64,000 nucleotides of DNA from Amnibacterium flavum (GTDB taxonomy: Bacteria; Actinomycetota; Actinomycetes; Actinomycetales; Microbacteriaceae), in contig NZ_QEOP01000005.1 in assembly GCF_003097495.1 (NCBI RefSeq), positions 1 through 64,000 on the forward strand. Direction: 5' to 3'. Positions within the stretch are counted from its first letter, which is position 1. Every line of letters starts with the position of its first letter. Below are positions 48,549-57,997 of the stretch, one piece after another. The notes under the pieces were generated by a model. That model ran no database searches. It saw only the letters and a program-made list of their open reading frames with translations, and was not told the origin of the DNA. The position numbers and the translations under genes are program-made.

Positions 48549-50774
48549 GTGCACCCACTCGTATCTCAACTGACCGAGCAGGAGAAGATCTCCCTACTGT
48601 CCGGTGGCACCTTCTGGACCTCCGCAGATGTCGAGCGCCTCGATGTGGTCGGCGCCCGCTACAGCGACGGACCCCATGGGCTGCGATATCAGGCCGCGGA
48701 GGCTGACCACCTGGGCTTGAACAACAGCGAGCCGGCGACCGCGTTCCCTACGGGTGCCGCTACCGGATCCACCTGGAACCCGGAGCTTCTGCGCGAGATC
48801 GGCGTCGCTCTCGGACGCGAGAGCAGGGCGAGGGGCGTCGATGTTCTGCTAGGCCCCGGCGTCAACATCAAGCGATCGCCGCTCTGCGGCCGCAATTTCG
48901 AGTACTTCTCGGAAGATCCGCTGCTCTCCGGAGAGCTCGGCCGTTTCTGGGTTGACGGGGTCCAGTCTCAAGGCGTTGGGGCCTCCGTGAAGCACTTTGC
49001 CGCGAACAACCAGGAGACCGAGCGGATGCGAGTTAGCGCGGAGGTGGACGAGCGCACGTTGCGTGAGATCTACTTCCCGGCGTTCGAGAGAGTGGTCCGG
49101 GCGGCGCGGCCGGCCTCGGTGATGTGCGCCTATAACGCCATAAATGGGGTTCCCGCATCCGAGAGCCGCTGGCTGCTCACCGACGTCCTCCGAGCCGACT
49201 GGGGCTTCGATGGATATGTGGTCTCGGACTGGGGCGCCGTCAGACGCCCAGCCGAAGCAGTGGCCGCAGGCACCGATGTCGCTATGCCATCGGCCGACAG
49301 CCACGCCGAGGAAGTGCAAGCGGCGCTCGATGCCGGCGCCCTGGACCTCGCCGCTATAGACGAAGCCGTCTCCCGGGTTCTGAGTGTTCACGACCGGGTC
49401 CGGGCGACACGAGGCGTCCTGAGCGACGTAGACCTCGCCGAGCACCACGCATTGGCCAAGCGCGCCGCCATCGAAAGCATGGTCCTCCTCGTCAACGAAG
49501 GCGGCGTGCTCCCCCTTTCACCCACCGCCCGCGAGGACGTTGTCGTGATCGGGGAATTTGCTCGCACCCCGCGGTATCAGGGGGCGGGAAGCTCGCATGT
49601 CGTCCCGACTCGGCTGGACACACTCCTGGGCGCGATCTCTTCGGTCACCCCGAGGAGTGTTCGTTTCGCCCCAGGATTCCGGCTGGACGGCGTTGCGGAT
49701 GCTGCGCTCGTGGACGAGGCCGTCCGACTGGTGAGTCAGGATTCGACGGTCATCCTGATGCTGGGGCTGCCGGAAGCAGACGAATCGGAAGGCTTCGACC
49801 GTGATCATCTCCGCCTGCCGACCGAGCAGCTCGAGCTTCTTCGGCGAATCGCGGCGGTCACCGATCACATCGTCGTCGTTCTGAGCAACGGCTCGGTCGT
49901 CGAGCTCGAGCCGATCGTCGGCCGGGCTCGGGCAGTGCTCGAGACCTGGCTGGGCGGACAGGCATCCGGTGCCGCACTCGCCGAGGTCCTCTTCGGCGTC
50001 GCGGAGCCATCCGGGCGACTCGCGGAGACGATTCCCATCCGACTCGAGGACACTCCTGCCTTCGTGAACTGGCCGGGCACCAGTACGACAGTGATCTACG
50101 GCGAGCGGATTTACGTCGGCTATCGATGGTACGACCGGACCAGGCGCGATGTCGCTTTCGAGTTCGGCCACGGCCTGGGATATACGACTTTCAGTATCGA
50201 GGAAGTCTCCGTCTCGATTCCGGATCCGACCGAGCCCCTGGTTTGGGTGGAGGCGTCCGTCCGCAATACCGGCGAGCGTGTGGGCTCAGAGGTAGTCCAG
50301 GTCTACGTCGGTGATGTCGTCGCTAGTCTCGATCGACCGCTTCGTGAGCTGAAGGCGTTCGAGAAGGTAGAGCTTGGGCCGGGTGAGACCCGGCGGATGC
50401 GTCTTCTGCTCGACCAACGAGCATTCGCCTTCTGGGGGCCGAGCGGGTGGACGGTGGAGCCGGGTACGTTCCGCGTCGAGGTGGGAACTTCCTCGCGTCA
50501 AATCGTCGAGGCCTTCGACATCGAACTGGATGTCCCCATGCCTGTCACCCCTCTTCGACCCGATTCGACCCTGGAGGAGTGGTTCCGTCACCCGGTCGGA
50601 GGGCCGTTGGTTAATGCCCTGTTCGTGCGTCTTCATGGCTCCGCCTTCGAGAACACGGATGAAGCCCTTTATCGGATGGCCTTGGGCATGCCGCTCAACT
50701 TGATCCTCGACCTGGGAGGCACGGAGGATGCCGAGACGGTAGTGGCGCGGCTGTTGCAGGAGGCGCACGGCTGA
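48549..50774 (+). CDS. Glycoside hydrolase family 3 (beta-glucosidase-like)
   Basis: This 741-residue cytoplasmic enzyme has no signal peptide. The (alpha/beta) barrel domain contains VLLGPGVNIKRSPLCGRNFE, YFSEDPLLSGELG, KHFAANNQE, SVMCAYNAINGVPA and the nucleophile Asp227 in VVSDWGA. The sandwich domain contains MVLLVNEGGVLPLSP and GLPEADESEGFDR, followed by the fibronectin-type-III-like domain near residue 580-650 (SVRNTGERVGSEVVQVYVGD). This is the usual beta-glucosidase layout. The last 60 residues (RHPVGGPLVNALFVR, MALGMPLN) form a tail common in actinobacterial members. Start is GTG. It forms an operon with the MFS permease under LacI control. Confidence 0.92.
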   Translation: MHPLVSQLTEQEKISLLSGGTFWTSADVERLDVVGARYSDGPHGLRYQAAEADHLGLNNSEPATAFPTGAATGSTWNPELLREIGVALGRESRARGVDVLLGPGVNIKRSPLCGRNFEYFSEDPLLSGELGRFWVDGVQSQGVGASVKHFAANNQETERMRVSAEVDERTLREIYFPAFERVVRAARPASVMCAYNAINGVPASESRWLLTDVLRADWGFDGYVVSDWGAVRRPAEAVAAGTDVAMPSADSHAEEVQAALDAGALDLAAIDEAVSRVLSVHDRVRATRGVLSDVDLAEHHALAKRAAIESMVLLVNEGGVLPLSPTAREDVVVIGEFARTPRYQGAGSSHVVPTRLDTLLGAISSVTPRSVRFAPGFRLDGVADAALVDEAVRLVSQDSTVILMLGLPEADESEGFDRDHLRLPTEQLELLRRIAAVTDHIVVVLSNGSVVELEPIVGRARAVLETWLGGQASGAALAEVLFGVAEPSGRLAETIPIRLEDTPAFVNWPGTSTTVIYGERIYVGYRWYDRTRRDVAFEFGHGLGYTTFSIEEVSVSIPDPTEPLVWVEASVRNTGERVGSEVVQVYVGDVVASLDRPLRELKAFEKVELGPGETRRMRLLLDQRAFAFWGPSGWTVEPGTFRVEVGTSSRQIVEAFDIELDVPMPVTPLRPDSTLEEWFRHPVGGPLVNALFVRLHGSAFENTDEALYRMALGMPLNLILDLGGTEDAETVVARLLQEAHG

Positions 50775-50835
50775 TGTTGCAGAGCGGTCACGGCCGCGCC
50801 GACAGAAGCTCGCTTCGTCAGGACCTGCGCGCTCG

Positions 50836-51663
50836 CTAAGACTGCGACAGAGCCTGCAGGATCTGAGTCGACATCTCTTCCACGGATCGAGTCGATGAGT
50901 CGATCGTCGGAATCCCGTGCGCTTGGTAGAGACGTTCGGCTCGGCGAAGTTCGCTCGCGCACTGGCGCAGCGAGGAATACTCTGACTGCGCCATCCGCTG
51001 CTCCCGGACCGCAGCTAGACGCGCCGGTGTAGTGGTGAGACCGAAGCAACGAGCTCCGAGACCTTTGATTGGGAGAGGAAGCTCCGAACGCTGAAGATCC
51101 TCCTCGAGAAGCGGGTAGTTTGCGACGAGTACACCATGCTGCAGCGCTAGGTACATGGCCGTCGGAGTCTTCCCACAACGAGATGGAGCAAGCAGAACGA
51201 CCTCCGCCTTGTCGAGCGCGCGCATGCTCTGGCCGTCATCGTGCTCCAGGGCGTACTCAACCGCGGCCATCCGGGCGTTGTAGCGCTTAACGTCGCCCAT
51301 TCCATGCAGTCGCGCAGCCTGGCGAACACCAGGCTGACCGAATATCCCTTCGAGGCGGTGAATGTGGACGTCAAAGAAGTCGATCAACGGACAAGAGGTG
51401 CGTCGCAGTTCCTGCCTTACCTCCTCGACGGCCGTTGTGGAGAAGGCCACCACCTTTCCGTGTTCCGCCGCCGCGTCGAGAAGGCTGACGACCCGACGCG
51501 CTTCGTCGACAGTGATGATGAAGGGGATGAGCCGGCGCTCGTAGATCAGATGTGGGAACTGAAGGAGCAGCGCATTTCCCATCGTCTCAGCGGATATTCC
51601 TGTGCTGTCCGATAGGAAAAACACCTGCATGACCTCCGGCGCATCATCCATCGCCGGCAACAT
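50836..51663 (-). CDS. ppsR: Pyruvate, water dikinase regulatory protein (DUF299 kinase/pyrophosphorylase)
   Basis: This 275-residue protein begins VFFLSDSTGISAETMGNALL after a short lead and has VDIHRLEG-like DVHIHRLEGIFGQPG, RMAAVEYALEHDDGQ and the P-loop LLAPSRCGKTPTAMYLA at about residues 155-172, then GVLVANYPLLEEDL and GLTTTPARLAAVREQRM. This family inactivates PEP synthase by ADP-dependent threonine phosphorylation and reactivates it by phosphorolysis. It lies 45 bp downstream of ppsA, which it should control. A more internal ATG at codon 5 or 12 is possible as start. Confidence 0.93.
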   Translation of the reverse strand: MLPAMDDAPEVMQVFFLSDSTGISAETMGNALLLQFPHLIYERRLIPFIITVDEARRVVSLLDAAAEHGKVVAFSTTAVEEVRQELRRTSCPLIDFFDVHIHRLEGIFGQPGVRQAARLHGMGDVKRYNARMAAVEYALEHDDGQSMRALDKAEVVLLAPSRCGKTPTAMYLALQHGVLVANYPLLEEDLQRSELPLPIKGLGARCFGLTTTPARLAAVREQRMAQSEYSSLRQCASELRRAERLYQAHGIPTIDSSTRSVEEMSTQILQALSQS

Positions 51664-51708
51664 TCGTCAGATGCTTGGCATAGCCACGGCGAAGACAGCG
51701 GTCGTCCG

Positions 51709-54099
51709 TCATGCGGTGACGACCTCGCCGTCTGGGTTCGCAGACAACGCGAGTCGCTGCCAGGTGTCGACCACGGTGTCGGGATTGAGCGAGATCGAAT
51801 CGATTCCCTGGTCGACCAGCCAATCGGCGAAATCCGGGAAGTCGCTTGGCCCCTGACCGCAGATGCCCACATACTTGCCCCGCGCTTTGGCGGCTCGGAT
51901 GGCCATGGCGAGCAGATCCTTGACTGCCGGGTCTCGTTCGTCGAAGGACTGCGCGACCAGCGCCGAGTCTCGGTCAAGGCCCAGCGTGAGCTGCGTCATG
52001 TCGTTGGATCCGATGGAGAATCCGTCGAAATGGTCGAGGAAATCGTCCGCCCGGATCGCGTTGGCAGGCAGCTCGCACATCATGATGACCTCGAGTCCTC
52101 CCTCACCTCGCCGGATACCGTTCTTCGCCAGCAGAGCGATGACGCCTTCGGCTTCTGCGACAGTGCGCACGAAGGGGATCATGATCTTGACGTTGGTGAG
52201 ACCCATGGACTCCCGCACATAGCGCACTGCGGCACACTCGAGCGCGAAGCATTCGGCGAAGGAGGGCGTTAGGTAGCGGGATGCGCCCCTCCAGCCGATC
52301 ATGGGGTTCTCTTCATGAGGCTCGTATTTTTCACCACCGATGAGGTTGGCGTACTCGTTCGATTTGAAGTCAGACAGCCGCACGATGACGGGCGCCGGCG
52401 CAAAGGCCGCCGCAATCATCGATATCCCTTCCGCGACGCGGTCGACGAAGAATTGTCGAGGATTCGCGTAGGCGCTCGTGAGCCGAGCGATCTGCGACTT
52501 CAGCGGCTCGTCGAGACAGTCGAACTCGAGGAGTGCTTTGGGGTGGATGCCGATCTGCCGGTTGATGATGAACTCCAGGCGCGCGAGGCCGACACCCGCA
52601 TTCGGAAGCTGAGAGAAGGAGAAGGCCTGCTCTGGAGTGCCGACGTTCATCATGATCTTGACAGGAAGGTCCGGCATGTCGCCGGTATCGGTCTGCTCGA
52701 CGATGTAGGGAAGCTCACCGTCGTAGATGAATCCGGTGTCTCCCTCGGCGCAGGACACGGTTACAGGCTGTCCGGACGCCAGGACTGACGTTGCCGATCC
52801 CGTGCCGACCACAGCAGGGATTCCCAGTTCCCGGGCGATGATGGCGGCGTGGCAGGTGCGTCCGCCACGGTTGGTCACGATCGCCGAGGCGCGCTTCATG
52901 ATCGGTTCCCAATCGGGATCAGTCATATCAGCTACCAGCACCTCGCCCGCAACGAACTCGGCCATCTGGTCCACCGAGTCCAAGACGCGCACTGCACCGG
53001 CCCCGATCTTCTGGCCGATGGCCCGGCCCTCCGCGACGATCGTCCCCGCTGAATCGAGTCGGTAGCGGGTGACCGTGTTCCGGGCTCGGCGCGACTGAAC
53101 CGTCTCCGGTCTCGCCTGCAGGATGTACAGCAGGTGGTCGACGCCGTCCTTGCCCCACTCGATGTCCATGGGGCGTCCGTAATGGTCTTCGATCGCGACG
53201 GCGTACCGTGCCAGCTGTGCCACCTCGACATCCGTCAGGGAGAGTTGACCGGCGAGTTCGGGATCGACTTGGACGACCGAGGTTGTCTTGCCGACGCTGG
53301 AGTCGGAGCTGAAGACCATCTTTACCGCCTTGGACCCGACGGATCGTTTCAAGATCGATGCTTTGCCTGCGCGCAGCGACGGCTTGTAGACGTAGAACTC
53401 GTCCGGGTTGACCGCGCCCTGCACCACCATCTCCCCCAGACCATAGGAGGACGTGATGAAGACCGCGTCCTCGAATCCGGATTCAGTGTCGACCGTGAAC
53501 ATGACGCCAGACGAGGCGAGGTCGGACCGCACCATCAACTGAACACCGGCGGAGAGGGCGATGGCCATCGTGTCGTAGCCGGAATGCACGCGGTAGGCGA
53601 TCGCCCGATCGTTGTAGAGGGATGCAAAGACCTCCTGCGTTGCACGAAGGACCGCGTCCGCTCCTCGGATGTTCAGAAACGTTTCCTGCTGTCCGGCGAA
53701 TGACGCGTCCGGCAGGTCCTCGGCGGTAGCGGATGACCGAACAGCGAAGGACCTGTCGCCTGCAGCCATGAGGGTGGCACAGGCCGAGCGGATGTCAGCC
53801 TCAAGATCAGCCGGGAAGGGCTGAACTCGGATGGCCTCTCGGATCTGAGACCCTGTGGACGCCAACTGCTCGAGGTTTTCGACGTCGAGCGCGTCGAGCA
53901 GCTCCTCGATCCTTTGATCGAGCCCCGAGGACGCGAGGAAGCGGCGGTAGGCGTCCGCAGTTGTGGCGAATCCACTAGGAACCCGCACGCCCGCTTTGTC
54001 CAGATGTCGGATCATCTCGCCGAGAGATGCGTTCTTTCCGCCTACTCGATCGACATCTTCCATCCCGATCTCTGTGAACCACACGACGTTGTCTGGCAC
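51709..54099 (-). CDS. ppsA: Phosphoenolpyruvate synthase (pyruvate, water dikinase)
   Basis: This 796-residue enzyme has the standard length. The ATP-grasp domain comes first ([43 protein letters not shown]). The mobile phosphohistidine domain follows, with [21 protein letters not shown] (His near residue 414). The PEP/pyruvate TIM barrel comes last ([32 protein letters not shown], and [15 protein letters not shown] with the catalytic Cys near residue 744). It makes PEP from pyruvate and ATP and so opens gluconeogenesis from pyruvate-forming substrates. That fits the pathways in this window. It is followed by its regulator ppsR. A motif shared with the iclR gene at 56353 lies upstream. Confidence 0.95.
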   Translation of the reverse strand: MPDNVVWFTEIGMEDVDRVGGKNASLGEMIRHLDKAGVRVPSGFATTADAYRRFLASSGLDQRIEELLDALDVENLEQLASTGSQIREAIRVQPFPADLEADIRSACATLMAAGDRSFAVRSSATAEDLPDASFAGQQETFLNIRGADAVLRATQEVFASLYNDRAIAYRVHSGYDTMAIALSAGVQLMVRSDLASSGVMFTVDTESGFEDAVFITSSYGLGEMVVQGAVNPDEFYVYKPSLRAGKASILKRSVGSKAVKMVFSSDSSVGKTTSVVQVDPELAGQLSLTDVEVAQLARYAVAIEDHYGRPMDIEWGKDGVDHLLYILQARPETVQSRRARNTVTRYRLDSAGTIVAEGRAIGQKIGAGAVRVLDSVDQMAEFVAGEVLVADMTDPDWEPIMKRASAIVTNRGGRTCHAAIIARELGIPAVVGTGSATSVLASGQPVTVSCAEGDTGFIYDGELPYIVEQTDTGDMPDLPVKIMMNVGTPEQAFSFSQLPNAGVGLARLEFIINRQIGIHPKALLEFDCLDEPLKSQIARLTSAYANPRQFFVDRVAEGISMIAAAFAPAPVIVRLSDFKSNEYANLIGGEKYEPHEENPMIGWRGASRYLTPSFAECFALECAAVRYVRESMGLTNVKIMIPFVRTVAEAEGVIALLAKNGIRRGEGGLEVIMMCELPANAIRADDFLDHFDGFSIGSNDMTQLTLGLDRDSALVAQSFDERDPAVKDLLAMAIRAAKARGKYVGICGQGPSDFPDFADWLVDQGIDSISLNPDTVVDTWQRLALSANPDGEVVTA

Positions 54100-54174
54100 T
54101 TCGCTCCCGCCACTGGTCTTGAGACACCTGGCACGTAAGTGCTTGTTCCCGCATCACCGGCCTTGGTCATGCAA

Positions 54175-54187
54175 TTTCAGATGATAG
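54175..54187. promoter_or_regulatory. Motif upstream of ppsA shared with the third iclR gene
   Basis: TTTCAGATGATAG here matches TTTCAGATGATGG upstream of the iclR gene (57146-57158, minus strand), and with the flanking A the match is 13 of 14. TTTCG-ATATT-AGGAA lies on the opposite strand at 54195-54209. These may be binding sites of that IclR protein. Confidence 0.45.
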
Positions 54188-54226
54188 GACATAATTCCTA
54201 ATATCGAAACAGATACGAGGCGGAGG

Positions 54227-55660
54227 TCACGCACTTCGTCGAGGTAGTGAGGGGTGTTCCGTCACTTTCGGCTCGGGGATGAACAGCGCTAGGACGAGGC
54301 ACAAGATGGCGGCGATGAGTCCGAGCGTTAGCGCCCCCAGGAATCCTTGCTCGCTCGGACCAACGACACCGTTGACCGTGGTGATGGACTGAGCCAGCAA
54401 TGCCCCCACCACAGCGGCTGCCGCACTCGTCCCTAAGGAGCGCATCAACGCATTGAGTCCGTTCGCAGCGCCGGTCTCCTCCGCGGGAACTGCTCGCATG
54501 ATGAGAGTCGGCATCGCCGCATAACCCAGACCCACCCCGATTCCGAGGATGAAGTTGACGACGAGGATCTGCCACATCGACGCATGGAAGAGCAGCCCGA
54601 CTACATAGCTGATGGCTATAACTCCCGCACCTGCGATCAGCAGCGGCTTCGGTCCGCGCAGACGCTGTATCCGGCCGGCGACTGGGGACATCAACATCAT
54701 CGCAATGCCGGAGGGGGCCAATACAAGGGCAGCGACGAACAACGACAGTCCCAGGCCGATTCCCGTGGCGACCGGCAGCTCGAGGAGCTGAGGGAATACG
54801 ACGCTCGACGCGAACAACGCGAAGCCCATGGCTATGGACGCCAGATTGGTGAGGAGCACGGGACCGCGACTGCTCACCCGCAGATCGACAAGAGGTTCCC
54901 GGACCCGCAGCTCATAGGCGCCCCAGGCGAAGAGCACGACCAGACCGCCCAGGAGCAGGCCGATGATCCGCGGGTCTCCCCATCCCCATGAGCCACCGCG
55001 GGTGATCGCCACGAGCAGCGACACGAGCCCGAGGGAGAGCCCGATAATCCCGATGACATCCAGCCGTCCCTGCGTCCGAAGGACACTCACGGGCACGACC
55101 AGGGCACAGAGGATGAAGTTGAGCAGTGCGATCCCAGCTGCAACCCAGAAGAGGACATGCCAGTCAAACGCCTCGGTGACGGCAGCACTAATGGGTAGCC
55201 CGAGAGCGCCCCCGACACCGAGCGTGGCGCTTATCAAAGCGATGGCCGAGCCGAGCCGCTTCGAGGGAAGGACGTCTCGAAGAATGGAGATGCCCAGCGG
55301 AATAACCCCGGCCGAGGCACCCTGCAGGATGCGCGCCACGAGCATCGGGACAAGCGCCACGGAAAGAGCCGCGATGATCGCCCCCAACGCTTGGATCAGC
55401 AGCAGCGCCATGACGACGCGACGCTTGCCGTACATGTCACCGAGGCGCCCGGCTATCGGCGTGCAGATGGCGGCGGAGATGAGCGTTGCGGTGATCACCC
55501 ACGGCGTGTCCTCACTGGAAGCACTGAGCAGCCGAGGCAGTTCGGATTGGATCGGGATGAGGATCGTCTGCATGAACGACGCGCCCATCCCGGCGAACGC
55601 CAGCACGGCGATGATCGCGGTGAATGCAGGCGGGCGAGTAAGCGACCGGCGAGTGCGCAT
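54227..55660 (-). CDS. MFS efflux transporter, DHA2 (EmrB/QacA-like) type
   Basis: This 477-residue protein has about fourteen hydrophobic segments. The DHA2 motifs are present: PWVITATLISAAICTPIAGR followed by LGDMYGKRRVVM after segment 2-3, and a motif-C-like LISATLGVGGALGLPISAAV in segment 5. I chose the ATG at 55660 because earlier in-frame codons (from a TTG at 55699) run through the promoter. The gene is divergent from a TetR regulator, the standard arrangement for a drug or metabolite exporter induced by its substrate. The substrate is unknown. Confidence 0.9.
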   Translation of the reverse strand: MRTRRSLTRPPAFTAIIAVLAFAGMGASFMQTILIPIQSELPRLLSASSEDTPWVITATLISAAICTPIAGRLGDMYGKRRVVMALLLIQALGAIIAALSVALVPMLVARILQGASAGVIPLGISILRDVLPSKRLGSAIALISATLGVGGALGLPISAAVTEAFDWHVLFWVAAGIALLNFILCALVVPVSVLRTQGRLDVIGIIGLSLGLVSLLVAITRGGSWGWGDPRIIGLLLGGLVVLFAWGAYELRVREPLVDLRVSSRGPVLLTNLASIAMGFALFASSVVFPQLLELPVATGIGLGLSLFVAALVLAPSGIAMMLMSPVAGRIQRLRGPKPLLIAGAGVIAISYVVGLLFHASMWQILVVNFILGIGVGLGYAAMPTLIMRAVPAEETGAANGLNALMRSLGTSAAAAVVGALLAQSITTVNGVVGPSEQGFLGALTLGLIAAILCLVLALFIPEPKVTEHPSLPRRSA

Positions 55661-55693
55661 TTCTATCGCTCTTTCAGAGATTGGGAGCCTTTG

Positions 55694-55707
55694 TCTCAAT
55701 AGTGAGA
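55694..55707. promoter_or_regulatory. TetR-type operator candidate between efflux gene and tetR
   Basis: TCTCA-ATAG-TGAGA is a perfect inverted repeat in the 73-bp gap between the divergent genes, placed where it would cover both promoters. Confidence 0.55.
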
Positions 55708-55733
55708 GTTAGTATCAGCTCTAGACTACGAGG

Positions 55734-56327
55734 GTGGCGGTCGACATCAGACACCGCAGCCGCGAGCGTCTTCGCGGCGAGCTGGCGGAAGCGGCCGCCG
55801 ATTTCTGTGCGGGTCACGGGTTCGAATCGGTGACCGCAGAGGAAATAGCTGCCCAGCTGGGGATCTCGAAAGCGACCTTCTTTCGCTACTTTTCCTCCAA
55901 GGAGGATGCGATCATCGTCGGCGCCTTGGCGGCCCGGCCGTCGCTGCCGGACGCATTGCGAGGGCTTTCGCTCGAACCCGGGACATCGGCTTGGGTCGCC
56001 ACTCGTCGGGCGATGGATTCGACAGTGCATTGGGCGCGCTCGCATTCGACACAACTCCGTTCGCGAATGGCATTGATCACCACCACGCACTCCCTGCGCG
56101 CCCGTTTGGCGTCCGACAGGCTGATGGATCGCACCGAACTGACCGCCGCATTGGCCGAGCGAATGACAGAGGAGCGGGACGCGCTCGCGGTGGCCTCGGC
56201 AGCCATAGCCGCAATCGACCTCGGCTGGCGACAGTGGGCGGCGGACGTCGAGGCAGACCTGGGTACCGAGCTCGATGTCTCCTTCGAACTCTTCACCCGC
56301 CTAGGAGAGATCACAACGCGGAGCTGA
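55734..56327 (+). CDS. TetR-family transcriptional regulator
   Basis: This 197-residue protein starts at a GTG. The N-terminal domain reads RLRGELAEAAADFCAGHGFE followed by EEIAAQLGISKATFFRYFSS and KEDAIIV, the TetR recognition helix. The C-terminal part is all-helical and ligand-binding, close to the MftR-like group of mycofactocin-associated regulators in actinobacteria (the alanine-rich SAAIAAIDLGWRQWA segment). It is divergent from the MFS efflux gene across a short palindrome and most likely represses that gene and itself. Confidence 0.88.
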   Translation: MAVDIRHRSRERLRGELAEAAADFCAGHGFESVTAEEIAAQLGISKATFFRYFSSKEDAIIVGALAARPSLPDALRGLSLEPGTSAWVATRRAMDSTVHWARSHSTQLRSRMALITTTHSLRARLASDRLMDRTELTAALAERMTEERDALAVASAAIAAIDLGWRQWAADVEADLGTELDVSFELFTRLGEITTRS

Positions 56328-56352
56328 CGTCAGGCCTGCGGCGTGAGGAACA

Positions 56353-57129
56353 TCATGCCTCCCGAAGGCTGTCCGCCGCGCGTGTGAGGGCGGCTATGAC
56401 GTCCTGCTCCGTCTCAGAGAAGCGTTGACTCGGAGACGAAACCGTGAAGCAGGCGACGGCGCGACCGCCACGCCAGATTGGCACGCTCGCACATTGGACG
56501 CCTGCTTGGAATTCCTCGCGATCGAACGCCAGCCCCGTCGTCCTTACCTCGTCGAGTTGCTTGAGGAACGCAGCATGCGAGGTGATCGTCTGGGGTGTGA
56601 GCCGCTTCATCGACATCTGGTCGACAGCTGAACGGCGGACCTCCTCAGAAGAGAACGCCAGCAGGACTTTCGCGCTCGCACGAGCATGCATGTCGTTCGT
56701 ATAGCCGACGTCGAGGCCGACCACCCGAACGGCGTGCGCGCCCTCTTCAGTAGCCAACACCTGCACTCCACCGTTGCGAAGGACTCCGAGGTAGGCGGTC
56801 TCCCCCGTGTCGCGCACCAACCGCCGTAAGGCGTGACGATATGACTCGGGCACCGAGTCGAGACGCTGGTATGCATCGGCGATGATCCCGGCATTGGGTC
56901 CGAGTTGAAAGTTGCGATCCGCACTCTTGAGCAGCATTCCTTCGGCCCACAGGGTGGTCAGAAGATGGTGTGTAGTGGGAAGCGAGAGCTCGAGCTGCTC
57001 AGAGAGGAGGCGCGCTGTGATCCCATTAGGGCTCTCAGCCACGGCGAGCAGGAGGGCGACTGCACGACTGACCGACTGGATTCGCGTCTGACTCGTCGGC
57101 TCAACGGGTCCGGTGACGATGTCGCTCAC
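56353..57129 (-). CDS. IclR-family transcriptional regulator
   Basis: This 258-residue protein has a winged helix (SVSRAVALLLAVAESPNGIT, ARLLSEQLELSLPTTHHLL) and an IclR effector domain (LRRLVRDTGETAYLGVLRNG, GLDVGYTNDMHARASAKVLL, AFDREEFQAGVQCASVPIW, ending GGRAVACFTVSSP). It closes against the tetR gene tail to tail. A 13-bp motif upstream of its own start recurs upstream of ppsA, which makes ppsA a candidate target and suggests autoregulation. It is also a candidate for the factor binding the paired boxes. Confidence 0.9.
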   Translation of the reverse strand: MSDIVTGPVEPTSQTRIQSVSRAVALLLAVAESPNGITARLLSEQLELSLPTTHHLLTTLWAEGMLLKSADRNFQLGPNAGIIADAYQRLDSVPESYRHALRRLVRDTGETAYLGVLRNGGVQVLATEEGAHAVRVVGLDVGYTNDMHARASAKVLLAFSSEEVRRSAVDQMSMKRLTPQTITSHAAFLKQLDEVRTTGLAFDREEFQAGVQCASVPIWRGGRAVACFTVSSPSQRFSETEQDVIAALTRAADSLREA

Positions 57130-57145
57130 GATCCCAATCTAACCC

Positions 57146-57158
57146 TCCATCATCTGAA
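57146..57158 (-). promoter_or_regulatory. Motif upstream of the third iclR gene shared with ppsA
   Basis: TTTCAGATGATGG on the minus strand, 17 bp before the start codon. See the ppsA motif at 54175-54187. Position suits autoregulation. Confidence 0.4.
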
Positions 57159-57283
57159 ATCAAGTCGGGGAGGGCTGGGCGGGAACAGCGTTGACAACGA
57201 TGCCAGCAGACCCACCGAGGCCACGGGCGCGGAATCCGGCTCCCGTCGAGAGTCGCCGCAAAGCCGGCTGTCGGTTGAGGGCT

Positions 57284-57581
57284 CTACTTGCCCAACGGGC
57301 TCACGATCGGGTACAGGTCGTCGATGCGACCGGTGAGATCACGGACGAGAACGTCAACGTCGAGTTCGCCAGTCACATCAGTTGGTTCGGACAAGAGCTG
57401 ACTGGCCGGGCCCGATCAGCATGTCGACCGGCTCCTCAGGTAGTCCTTCCGCGGTCACGGCGGGCACGGACACTACGTCAGAGCGCTGAACGAGGGCGAG
57501 TTCTATTGCGTAATCCAGTACCGCCTGCGCGGCGCGCTCGTCGGTTATGGCGCCGCGCCCGCTATAGGTAAGCAACTTCAT
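57284..57581 (-). pseudogene. Small hypothetical protein, interrupted by one inserted base
   Basis: The frame from the ATG at 57581 reads MKLLTYSGRGAITDERAAQA, then VLDYAIELALVQRSDVVSVP and VDMLIGP. It then leaves the expected sequence. The continuation ASQLLSEPTDVTGELDVDVL...VRDLTGRIDDLYPIVSPLGK is in the neighbouring frame and stops at 57284. Removing one G in the GC run near 57405-57411 restores a 98-residue acidic protein. It looks like a conserved actinobacterial small protein, but I do not know a function. Confidence 0.55.
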
Positions 57582-57997
57582 ACACATCACTGTGCATCGA
57601 CGGAGCCTGATATCCCACCCGCTTGACCCCGGCCCCGTCCCGGGTTACCGACGATGAGGGACACATCATCGGCAATTGTCGACGCCGGATTGGCGCCCCT
57701 CGAGAGAAGCGTACTGACCACCCCTCTCGAGACCCCCAGGTGAGGAGGTGGTTCTATGCCTGGGGCGCGGAGGTGACGCAACAGGCTGCGATTGGTGCAA
57801 CTCTGGGTATCGGCGGTGCAGCGGGTGCTTGATGCCGTCGAGCGTTACGCCTCGGACGGTGGCCGAACACTCTTGCTCAAGTAGAAGACCGGCCGGGCCG
57901 TCTACCGTTCTGATTCCATCCAGCGTAGGACCGATCGAGCCCGGGGGGGGTCGAGCTGACCCCCGTCCTGCCTTCACTTGGCTTGCAGAAGAGCCTT
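57582..57997. other. Intergenic stretch without a recognisable gene
   Basis: No convincing gene. A 69-codon plus-strand frame at 57623-57832 has no family resemblance. An 8-bp inverted repeat, CTCGAGAG (57699-57706) and CTCTCGAG (57724-57731), is the only structure I noticed. Confidence 0.45.

Noticed and set aside
57623-57832. A 69-codon plus-strand frame as a small gene
   Set aside because: It has no clear ribosome-binding site, no family features, and lies in a decayed-looking gap.
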